Positions 1-6,284 of a stretch of DNA of 34,037 bases are shown in pieces. The notes below the pieces were generated by a model. That model saw only the letters and a list, made by a program, of their open reading frames with translations. It was not told where the DNA came from and did not search any database. The stretch covers positions 1 to 34,037 of the forward strand of contig NZ_LIRE01000739.1 of the NCBI RefSeq assembly GCF_001402795.1, in the 5' to 3' direction. The position numbers and the translations under genes are program-made. Source of the DNA: Pseudanabaena sp. 'Roaring Creek' (lineage in GTDB: Bacteria; Cyanobacteriota; Cyanobacteriia; Pseudanabaenales; Pseudanabaenaceae). Every line of letters begins with the position of its first letter. Position 1 is the first letter of the stretch.

Positions 1-141
1 CAGCAATTCTCATTATGACTTTTGATTTGTCTAAGCCGTCAAATTTTGAACGAAAGCATCGGCTTTTTAAAGATCGCTATTGCGGCTATTCTCAATAGTT
101 GCCGCCAGATAAAGACAAAATTTTCATAATGAGAATTGCTG
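1..141. mobile_element. Inverted-repeat-bounded element (MITE or IS remnant)
   Basis: Positions 1-18 and 124-141 are perfect inverted repeats of 18 bp, beginning CAGCAATTCTCATTATG. They enclose 105 bp. One inside frame from the ATG at 15 stays open for 27 codons and stops just before the right repeat, so it could be the tail of a lost transposase; I do not recognise the family. The left flank is outside the window, so a target duplication cannot be tested. Either a MITE or an internally deleted insertion sequence would fit. Confidence 0.55.
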
Positions 142-161
142 TGATTTAGTAACCTCTATAT

Positions 162-190
162 TTGACTAGTTATATAAAATTTTGTATAAT
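162..190 (+). promoter_or_regulatory. Sigma-70 type promoter of the XRE antitoxin gene
   Basis: TTGACT at 162-167 and TATAAT at 185-190 are separated by 17 bp, an almost ideal vegetative promoter. It lies 21 bp right of the inverted-repeat element and 33 bp upstream of the antitoxin ATG at 223. It would therefore give the antitoxin its own strong transcript, independent of the convergent toxin gene. Confidence 0.7.
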
Positions 191-222
191 ATGTGATTAT
201 TGAATCTAAGTAGCAATCAATT

Positions 223-546
223 ATGACAATCACATTTTATGACAGTCCTTTCCATGCGATCGAGGAGCCTGAGATAGCTAGTAAGTCGGTTTTGAAGGCT
301 GATTTGACGATCATGATTCGCGACATAATCGAAAGTAAGGGTTGGACACAGACTGAAGCCGCAAAGAACTTGGCTGTTTCTCAGCCCCGTGTGTCTGATA
401 TTGTGAATGGCAAGATTGATAAGTTCACTTTGGATATGCTTTTTTCAATGCTTGATAAGCTTGGATTTAGGACTGAGTTTAGTTTTAGAAGTTTAGAGGA
501 AGCTTCGATAAAGATTCAAATTAAAGATTTCGCAAAAGTTGCCTAG
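223..546 (+). CDS. XRE-family HTH antitoxin (HigA-like, HTH_37 type)
   Basis: This is a 107-residue protein with a helix-turn-helix around residues 41-64 (WTQTEAAKNLAVSQPRVSDI) and the typical LDMLFSMLDKLGF tail of HTH_37 antitoxins. That family normally neutralises a RelE-fold Gp49/HigB toxin and represses the shared operon. Here the likely partner is the gene at 547-894 on the opposite strand: the two stop codons abut (TAG then CTA) with no base between. A strong promoter lies upstream at 162-190. The convergent layout is unusual, because family members are generally encoded just downstream of the toxin on the same strand. The family call is confident; the pairing is inferred from adjacency. 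Confidence 0.85.
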   Translation: MTITFYDSPFHAIEEPEIASKSVLKADLTIMIRDIIESKGWTQTEAAKNLAVSQPRVSDIVNGKIDKFTLDMLFSMLDKLGFRTEFSFRSLEEASIKIQIKDFAKVA

Positions 547-894
547 CTATTTCTGTTTTTTTATTTTGTCTAGTCCAGATTTCAGTTCTTTATACCTTTG
601 TTCAATGGTTTTCATAGCTTGCCGATCTACTCCATTAGTTGTTTTTTCAAAGGAATGTAGGACAAAGACAGTATCTAGAAATTTGGCTATATAGACACAC
701 CTAAAAGCTGGACTGCCATTGATTTTAAGTTCAACAATACCAGCGCCAATGCTACTGAGAAGCTGTATTGGTAAGAATGGCTTTTTATCGTCTTGGATAG
801 CTCTTAAACTAGTTCCAAATTGCTGTTGGATTTCTTTTGGAAAATCTTTGAATTCTCTTTCAGCAGCATCACTAACAAAGGCAAATTGTTTCAT
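547..894 (-). CDS. RelE/HigB-type toxin (phage Gp49-like family)
   Basis: This 115-residue protein matches the Gp49-like/HigB toxin family: a short basic protein opening KQFAFVSDAAEREFKDFP, a central strand pair (IVELKINGSPAFRCVYIAKF) carrying the conserved arginine, and VFVLHSFEKTTNGVDRQAMKTIEQRYKEL at the C-terminal end. Family members act as ribosome-dependent mRNA interferases. It has no same-strand antitoxin next to it. The XRE protein at 223-546 converges on it tail to tail. The NYN gene lies 89 bp upstream on the same strand, so read-through from there is possible. Stop TAG at 549-547, start ATG at 894-892. Confidence 0.85.
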   Translation of the reverse strand: MKQFAFVSDAAEREFKDFPKEIQQQFGTSLRAIQDDKKPFLPIQLLSSIGAGIVELKINGSPAFRCVYIAKFLDTVFVLHSFEKTTNGVDRQAMKTIEQRYKELKSGLDKIKKQK

Positions 895-931
895 ATTTAT
901 TTTCTTAAATCATTCTATTATTAAACTTAAA

Positions 932-969
932 CAGAGTAAGTCTCACAAGTTTTGAAGAAACTTACTCTG
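932..969. repeat. 10-bp inverted repeat between NYN gene and toxin gene
   Basis: CAGAGTAAGT at 932-941 and ACTTACTCTG at 960-969 form a perfect 10-bp stem with an 18-nt loop. It lies just after the NYN stop (984) and before the toxin start (894), both on the minus strand. No good T-run follows on the minus strand, so an operator or attenuator for the toxin is as plausible as a terminator. Confidence 0.5.
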
Positions 970-983
970 CTTTTGATGTGACC

Positions 984-1553
984 TTATGAGGCTTTGATAT
1001 CAAAAAGACTTTCCAAGTCAACATAGGAATTGGCAGCATTTTTGAGTAATGGACTTGTCATAGAGTTCAGTCCAACTACTACTACACACTTACCCATTTG
1101 CTTTAGGCGTTTAACAGCCCAGCAAAAATCACCATCACCACTCACGAGAATAACGACATCATAAGAATCAGCTTTGCTGCACATTGCCCACGTAATCTCT
1201 ACATCTAAGTTAGCCTTTCTAGTCCCGTCTAATCTTTGAACTATGGGTTTTGCATGAACATGAAAACTAATCCGCCTCAAAGAGCGGATTAGTTTTTTCT
1301 CTGTCTCACTTTCAGGATTTAAACTCATATAGATATATATGTCTTCTACGTTAAGCCTATTCCTCAAATCTTGGTATATTTTCAGATCCTTTCTGACTCT
1401 GATTTTTCTGAGAGCATAGAACAAGTTTGAGTCATCAACAAACATGACTATTCTTTCTCCACATAGCTTTAATGGTTTGCCAGTAAAGTTTCTAGGCATT
1501 TCCAAAAGACTATCCTTTGTGCTTACAACTAAATTTTGATGGACTGTAGTCAT
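984..1553 (-). CDS. NYN-domain protein, LabA/DUF88-like (PIN-like fold)
   Basis: I chose the ATG at 1553-1551 (189 residues); a GTG 13 codons upstream is the alternative. The protein has the acidic signature of NYN nucleases: IVMFVDDSN (D40, D41), KANLDVEITWAM (D117) and LVSGDGDF (D140, D142). The family has a PIN-like ribonuclease fold, and the cyanobacterial relative LabA takes part in circadian output. The gene is divergent from a half-HsdS/HsdM pair, with a palindrome in the shared promoter region, and is followed by the Gp49-like toxin. It could be an RNA-acting nuclease of a defence island, but its substrate cannot be read from sequence. Confidence 0.8.
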   Translation of the reverse strand: MTTVHQNLVVSTKDSLLEMPRNFTGKPLKLCGERIVMFVDDSNLFYALRKIRVRKDLKIYQDLRNRLNVEDIYIYMSLNPESETEKKLIRSLRRISFHVHAKPIVQRLDGTRKANLDVEITWAMCSKADSYDVVILVSGDGDFCWAVKRLKQMGKCVVVVGLNSMTSPLLKNAANSYVDLESLFDIKAS

Positions 1554-1596
1554 GGCAATCACTAATTTACAAGTACTACTATAAGGTAACACACAT

Positions 1597-1610
1597 TTGT
1601 AATATTACAA
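1597..1610. promoter_or_regulatory. Palindromic operator-like site between NYN gene and hsdS
   Basis: TTGTAATATTACAA is a perfect 14-bp palindrome centred between the divergent NYN (start 1553) and HsdS-like (start 1647) genes. Outer half-sites GTACTA (near 1573) and TAGTAC (near 1611) also mirror each other. It looks like a site for a dimeric repressor controlling both directions. The binding protein is unknown. Confidence 0.45.
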
Positions 1611-1646
1611 TAGTACAAAACAAATATTTTTTTGCAACATGGTATT

Positions 1647-2297
1647 ATGTTCTCAAGAAACTATAAACCGTCATCAAATAAAAACTACATGAAAAATACA
1701 GTGGCTAAACTTGACTGTCAGTATTCAGCAATTGAGCAAGTAGTAAATCTGACTCAAGGTATTCCTGTGAGGCGATATCAAAATGATAATGGGATGTCCT
1801 GTCATCTTATAAGTCCAAAACACTTAGACGGATTGACCCTTAAAGGAGACTTAGATGAAGTAAAGCTTGCAAATGTAGATCAAGGGAAATATGGTTTGCG
1901 CTTAAATGATATTGTCATGATTATTCGCTACAAGATTGGGGCAACTTCTTTAGTAACATCAGATTTTGTGGGTAGTATTGCTGATAACAACTTGGCTGTT
2001 CTCCGATGTAAAAATTCTTCTCAAATTTTGCCGAGCTATTTGGTCGCAATCTTAAACTCAGAATGGTTTTATCATAATCAGTTATCAGCAATCACAGGAT
2101 CATCTACAGTAATTTCAATCTCTTTATCTCAATTACGGAAATTAAAAATTCCTATACCGAGTTTAGAGAATCAATCTAAAATTGCAGATTTATTATTTGC
2201 GATGGATAGTTTAAGACAGACTTCTTTAAATGCTTTAAAAATACGACAGCAAATTACAGAACAGAGTTTGTTTCAGTTATTTGGAGAAAATGTATGA
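1647..2297 (+). CDS. hsdS: Type I restriction specificity subunit, single-TRD (half HsdS)
   Basis: The roughly 216-residue protein has one target-recognition domain followed by the conserved HsdS end IPIPSLENQSKIADLL and a helical spacer (IRQQITEQSLFQLF). Full HsdS proteins carry two such units and are about 400 residues, so this is a half-subunit that would need to dimerise. The start is uncertain: TTG at 1632, ATG at 1647 and ATG at 1689 are all in frame. Its stop overlaps the HsdM start in ATGA (2294-2297), so the two are translationally coupled. Its job is to choose the DNA sequence that HsdM methylates. No HsdR is present in the window. Confidence 0.8.
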   Translation: MFSRNYKPSSNKNYMKNTVAKLDCQYSAIEQVVNLTQGIPVRRYQNDNGMSCHLISPKHLDGLTLKGDLDEVKLANVDQGKYGLRLNDIVMIIRYKIGATSLVTSDFVGSIADNNLAVLRCKNSSQILPSYLVAILNSEWFYHNQLSAITGSSTVISISLSQLRKLKIPIPSLENQSKIADLLFAMDSLRQTSLNALKIRQQITEQSLFQLFGENV

Positions 2298-3721
2298 ATA
2301 CCAGTCAAGATTGGAAACTGTTAACAAAGGAGATATTTCAATTGAGAGAGACTTCAAGTCTTTCTACTCAAGATTGGTTATTGCATTGCTTAGCTCTATT
2401 GTTTTTAAAATATATATCTGATTTAACATATGCTCAGTCCAATCAAATTGATAAATATTTTACTCGAATGCCTAGCGATATCTGCTGGGACAACTTTGTG
2501 AAAGCTAGTAATCTGGGAGAGGTATTAGATAAGACTATTAATCAAATTAGTGATGCTAATCCAAAACTCAAGTGCATTTTGGGACAATCAAATTTTTCTA
2601 AAATCCCAGAAAGAATTCTCAACGCAATGATTTCAGGATTTAGTAATCCTAACATCGGAAAGAAAGGCTTTGACTTATTTTCGAGTTATGCTGAAATTGC
2701 GGAGAGTCTGATCGATTATGGGGCAGATGATGAAAAATTTTTAGGACAAAACTTTACTACAAAATGGATAACTCAATTACTAGCAAGATTAATTGATCCT
2801 CAAGAAAACTTGCCTATTCACGATCCTGTATGTGGAACAGGTGGACTACTAATTGAATGTGCAAAATTGGTAGTAAAGAAAAACAATGCAGTTCCAAAAT
2901 TTTACTTGTCTGGACAGGAAATAGTTGAACAGGTATATAAAATCTGCCAAATTAATCTTCTACTGCATGGACTTAATAACTTTGAAATCAAGAATGGGGA
3001 TACATTAAGAGATCCAAAATTTATTGCAGATAATAGATTAGATCAGTTTGAAATTGTCGTTGCTAATCCTCCATTTAACGCTAACGATTGGGGGTATGAA
3101 CAAATTAGTAGAAAAGATAAATTTGAGAGATTCCGCTATGGAATACCACCAAAAGCAAATGGAGATTTTGCTTTTGTTCAACATATTATAGCTAGTCTTG
3201 CATCTCCTTTCGGCAAGGCAGTTATACTTGTTTCGCCTGGAGTTTTATTCCGATCTGGTTTAGAACAAAATATTCGTGAAGATATTCTCAAATCAGATGT
3301 TGTTGAAGCAGCTATTGGATTATCTTCAAGCTTGCTATATAACACTAATATTTCTCCAGCAATTCTCATCTTAAACCGAAATAAACCTGAAGACAGAAAA
3401 AACAAAGTATTAGTTATTGATGCCAGCAATGAATATCACAAACTTAATAAAAAGACAAATTGCCTAGATAAAAAGAACATTGACAATATAGTTAAAGTCT
3501 TGCAAGATTTTGAGGAGAAACAAGGGGTATCAAAGATTATTTCCCTTGAAGAAATTAAAAAAAATGATTATCAATTAAATGCTAATCGTTATATTACTGC
3601 TATTAGAACAGCAATAGACATTCAGGAAAAAGCTAGGGAGTTAACTCAGCTTGAATGGGAACGATCTGACCTAGAAGACAAAATGGATCGAATCTTGAGA
3701 GAACTAGGAATAGATGCTTAA
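2294..3721 (+). CDS. hsdM: Type I N6-adenine DNA methyltransferase (HsdM)
   Basis: This 475-residue protein has the HsdM N-terminal helical region (LLFLKYISD), the GQNFTT element before the catalytic fold, SAM-binding motif I DPVCGTGG (177-184; usual form DPACGSGG) and the catalytic NPPF motif (258-261). It should methylate adenine at N6 within the site read by the upstream HsdS, to which it is coupled by a 4-bp overlap. The length is slightly under typical HsdM (about 500). The C-terminal coiled segment (LTQLEWERSDLEDKMDRIL) fits docking to HsdS. With no hsdR beside it the pair may act as a solitary methylase or pair with a nuclease encoded elsewhere. Confidence 0.92.
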   Translation: MNTSQDWKLLTKEIFQLRETSSLSTQDWLLHCLALLFLKYISDLTYAQSNQIDKYFTRMPSDICWDNFVKASNLGEVLDKTINQISDANPKLKCILGQSNFSKIPERILNAMISGFSNPNIGKKGFDLFSSYAEIAESLIDYGADDEKFLGQNFTTKWITQLLARLIDPQENLPIHDPVCGTGGLLIECAKLVVKKNNAVPKFYLSGQEIVEQVYKICQINLLLHGLNNFEIKNGDTLRDPKFIADNRLDQFEIVVANPPFNANDWGYEQISRKDKFERFRYGIPPKANGDFAFVQHIIASLASPFGKAVILVSPGVLFRSGLEQNIREDILKSDVVEAAIGLSSSLLYNTNISPAILILNRNKPEDRKNKVLVIDASNEYHKLNKKTNCLDKKNIDNIVKVLQDFEEKQGVSKIISLEEIKKNDYQLNANRYITAIRTAIDIQEKARELTQLEWERSDLEDKMDRILRELGIDA

Positions 3722-3778
3722 AAACTAGCGCAGCGATCTCTTTCTGCTTGATATTGGCAATAGGATATCTCCTAATTT

Positions 3779-3898
3779 ACCAAGTCTTTGCCACAAAATT
3801 CTGATCGTTGACGATCGCCACCGTATCCCCTGAAGGCTTAATCAGAAATAGCCCTTCCTGTGTGGCATATTCAGCTCATCCACCTTAATGCCAGCGAT
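3779..3898 (-). pseudogene. Decayed copy of the 3' end of the DUF3782 gene
   Basis: This stretch aligns with 4573-4699, the last 127 bp of the DUF3782-type gene, in the same orientation. I count about ten substitutions and one 7-bp deletion, which breaks the frame. Nothing upstream of this 3' segment is present. The VapBC-type pair (3925-4532) lies exactly between the remnant and the intact gene, so the two copies form direct repeats flanking the toxin-antitoxin module. Confidence 0.8.
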
Positions 3899-3924
3899 TA
3901 ATCATTTCAATTACATTGTCTATT

Positions 3925-4320
3925 TCAATCCCAGAGAGTTTTTATTTTAGATGAAGCTCTTAGCATCTCATCTCTCGTAATCAACGTTGTCTGATAATAA
4001 CTAGCCGTTGCCGCAATCACGCGATCGTGAATATCCCATTCTTTTGGTAATGTAAGCATCGCTTGAAAAACAGGGAAATCGAAAGCTACCACCGTAAAAC
4101 CATCTCCCTGATTAATTTGTTGCAAAATCTCCTCAACTGTTACCTTTACTTTACCTTTTTCCGCAATATGTGCAAGTTCAGCCAAAACAAGTGTCGGGAT
4201 TAAAATTTGAATATCGCCTTCTTGAGATTGATTAAGAATGTTCTCAGCTAAGGGTGATAAGCGTTTATCTTCAGCAATAAACCAAGCTAGAGCATGAGTA
4301 TCTACCAAATAAGTATCCAT
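3925..4320 (-). CDS. PIN-domain toxin, VapC type
   Basis: The 131-residue PIN protein has the four expected acidic positions: D7 (YLVDTHALAW), E48 (LAELA), D99 (WDIHDRVIAA) and D117 (LITRDE). VapC-type toxins are Mg-dependent ribonucleases that often cut tRNA or rRNA. The partner antitoxin ends 8 bp upstream on the same strand, the usual antitoxin-first order. The pair is bracketed by an intact DUF3782 gene and a broken copy of its 3' end. Confidence 0.9.
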   Translation of the reverse strand: MDTYLVDTHALAWFIAEDKRLSPLAENILNQSQEGDIQILIPTLVLAELAHIAEKGKVKVTVEEILQQINQGDGFTVVAFDFPVFQAMLTLPKEWDIHDRVIAATASYYQTTLITRDEMLRASSKIKTLWD

Positions 4321-4328
4321 TTGATTTG

Positions 4329-4532
4329 CTACTCTTGCCAGTTATTCGCATCTTTAAATATAGCCATTCGCGCATCGGTAAAATCCTCATCATAAATCTC
4401 AAAATTTTTCCATAGACCTTTGATAGAAGTTTTCTTGCGAGAAGTATGTAACAGTTGGGAACTAACAATCTTTTTTAAACTTTCAAGCTCTTCTTGAAGA
4501 GACTGAATACGAAGCAAAACATATTGACTCAT
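4329..4532 (-). CDS. VapB-like antitoxin of the first PIN pair
   Basis: This is a 67-residue protein with an amphipathic helical N-terminus (LRIQSLQEELESLKKIV) and a C-terminal stretch (KGLWKNFEIYDEDFTDARMAIF) resembling the toxin-wrapping tails of DUF2281-like VapB antitoxins. It precedes the PIN gene by 8 bp on the same strand. No classical DNA-binding motif is evident to me. The assignment rests mainly on size, position and tail pattern. Confidence 0.7.
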   Translation of the reverse strand: MSQYVLLRIQSLQEELESLKKIVSSQLLHTSRKKTSIKGLWKNFEIYDEDFTDARMAIFKDANNWQE

Positions 4533-4570
4533 AATAAGTTACCTCTTTAATAATCTAATTCTACAACCGT

Positions 4571-5197
4571 TCACCAAGTCTTTGCTACAAAATCCTGACC
4601 ATTAGCGATCGCTACCGTATCCCCTGAAGGCTTAATCAGGAATAGCCCTTCCTGTGTGGCATATTCATCGGCTCGCTCATCCACCTTAATGCCAGCAATC
4701 GCGCCATAGAGCTTGTAACTTTGATACTTAGGCAGAGCCTGTTTAAAACGATCTAAAGTGATTAAAAATCGCTTCACATCGCGAACTTCTAAATGAGACT
4801 TGACCTCAATCGCTACCACTTCATTAGTATTTTCGGCGAGAATATCAATTTCGATAGAACCATTTTCATCCTGAGCTTCCACTCGCAAGGCTGTAAAATG
4901 CACTTCAATCCCTTTATCGCGAAACATCCGCACCGCCGCAGGTCTAACTAAATTTTCGACAAATTCACCCCAGCGACTCGTAATCCCACCGACTTGCTTA
5001 TTTGTCTGTGCGACAATTTTTTTGAGTTCAGCCATTTCCTGCTCGGATGCGCTCTTGTACTTCTGCAAAGCTTCTTCTGAAGCTTGCTTATAGTTTTCTA
5101 AAGACTGAAGAACAACTTGTTGTTGTTCTTTGCGTTGGCGTTCACTTTCACGAAACAACTCAAAAATATCATCTATAGTTACAGGGCGTTGAGACAT
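4571..5197 (-). CDS. DUF3782-type PD-(D/E)XK nuclease-fold protein
   Basis: I start this at the ATG at 5197 (208 residues). A longer frame to 5278 exists, but its first residues are the translation of an intergenic palindrome. The N-terminus (about residues 10-65) is a charged coiled coil. The C-terminal half has the nuclease signature EIDILAENTNEVVAIEVKSH, with D118, E131 and K133 as the D...ExK triad. Such proteins are frequent in cyanobacteria and their function is unproven. A degenerate copy of the 3' end of this gene is found at 3779-3898, on the other side of the VapBC-like pair. Confidence 0.8.
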   Translation of the reverse strand: MSQRPVTIDDIFELFRESERQRKEQQQVVLQSLENYKQASEEALQKYKSASEQEMAELKKIVAQTNKQVGGITSRWGEFVENLVRPAAVRMFRDKGIEVHFTALRVEAQDENGSIEIDILAENTNEVVAIEVKSHLEVRDVKRFLITLDRFKQALPKYQSYKLYGAIAGIKVDERADEYATQEGLFLIKPSGDTVAIANGQDFVAKTW

Positions 5198-5247
5198 AGT
5201 TCTTAGCGATCGCATTAGATGTTGATAATGATTATAAACCCCCAACA

Positions 5248-5278
5248 ATGAGTGGCGGCGCGAAGCGCCGCCACTCAT
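5248..5278. repeat. Perfect 14-bp-arm palindrome, centre GCGAAGC
   Basis: The arms ATGAGTGGCGGCGC and GCGCCGCCACTCAT flank a GAA centre. It sits between divergent genes (DUF3782 start 5197, Uma2 start 5346), where a terminator is not expected. Its core, GGCGGCGC/GCGCCGCC, is the same as that of the palindrome at 16666-16720, with one base different at the centre. Confidence 0.85.
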
Positions 5279-5345
5279 CTTTTCTAGTAACTAGCGTAAA
5301 CTGTAAATAGCGATCGCTGGATGAGTAAAGTTAGGAGATACGCAG

Positions 5346-5990
5346 ATGACCACCCTATTACGAATCTCACAGATTGAAACCTTAGCAGGACAAAGCACAG
5401 TCCTCCATGAAATCGGCTGGCAACAATTTGAATCGATCCTCCAAGACCTTGGCGAAAAGCGCAGATCGAGAATTGCTTATTTAAATGGTGTATTAGAAAT
5501 TGCTTTGCCCTTACCTGAACATGAAAAAATTAAAGTCTTGATTGGAGATTTTGTAAAAGCACTTCTGGAGACAATGGAGATCGATTTTGAAGGGTTTGGC
5601 TCCACCACCTTCAAGCGCATTGACAAGCTTGCAGGACTAGAACCCGATGACTGCTTCTACATCCAAAACAATGTTGCTATGCGTGGTATCCGCAAACTAG
5701 ACATGACCATCGATCCACCGCCCGATTTAGCGATCGAGGTAGATGTAACTTCCAAAACTAAGTTTGATGTTTACCGCATCCTCGGCATACCTGAACTCTG
5801 GTTATACGCAGAGACATTGAAAATTTATATCCTGCGTGATAGCGATTATGTCGAATCGCAGTTCAGTTCTATCTTTGGTGATATTCCTATCCGCGATGTC
5901 ATACCGCAGTTTTTAGAAATGAGTCTTAGCCAAGGACGTAGCGCAGCAATGAAGGCTTTTCGGTTATGGATGCAAGAGAACTTATCATAA
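5346..5990 (+). CDS. Uma2 (DUF820) family PD-(D/E)XK nuclease-fold protein
   Basis: The 214-residue protein carries the Uma2 signature PPPDLAIEVDVTSKTKFDVY (D127, E131, D133) followed by GIPELWLY. The family has a restriction-endonuclease fold and is greatly expanded in cyanobacteria; catalytic activity and target are mostly unknown. The ATG at 5346 is preceded by AGGAG at 5333-5337 with 8-nt spacing, which supports this start. The gene is divergent from the DUF3782 protein, with a perfect palindrome between them. Confidence 0.88.
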   Translation: MTTLLRISQIETLAGQSTVLHEIGWQQFESILQDLGEKRRSRIAYLNGVLEIALPLPEHEKIKVLIGDFVKALLETMEIDFEGFGSTTFKRIDKLAGLEPDDCFYIQNNVAMRGIRKLDMTIDPPPDLAIEVDVTSKTKFDVYRILGIPELWLYAETLKIYILRDSDYVESQFSSIFGDIPIRDVIPQFLEMSLSQGRSAAMKAFRLWMQENLS

Positions 5991-6284
5991 CTAAATTCCT
6001 ATCAAACTATGCCCCATGCGACAGGCGATCTAGATCGGGTGTTAGGGCTATTGCAAGTCATTTTTCAAGAATGCCAGCAGAATTTGCTAAGATCTAGGTA
6101 AAGCTCTAAGTTAAATAAATATCTTTTCGACGCAAGATAACTAATTATCCGTATTGGAAAAACTATCTTAGCTAGTGACAGAAACTGGATATAGAAAAAT
6201 TTTTATCTCATTTCTCACTGCTCATCTTGTTCGTCCTCTTTTCGTAAACGAGTAACAACTGGATTATTTAGTCAATCACATATC
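5991..6284. other. Gene-free spacer before the STAND ATPase
   Basis: This stretch is about 294 bp, AT-rich, with no palindrome or repeat that I can see. A 30-codon open frame at 6009-6101 has no ribosome binding site or recognisable product. The promoter of the ATPase operon is presumably here, but I cannot pick convincing -35 and -10 boxes. Confidence 0.5.

Noticed and set aside
4271-4468. Open frame overlapping the VapB-like antitoxin and PIN genes
   Set aside because: It is out of frame with two well-supported genes and spans their junction; codon content is cysteine- and serine-rich noise.
5198-5278. N-terminal extension of the DUF3782 protein by 27 residues
   Set aside because: The added residues begin by translating the palindrome at 5248-5278 and have no family match; ATG at 5197 starts at the expected position.
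6009-6101. 30-codon open frame after the Uma2 gene
   Set aside because: No ribosome binding site, no recognisable family, composition like the surrounding spacer.
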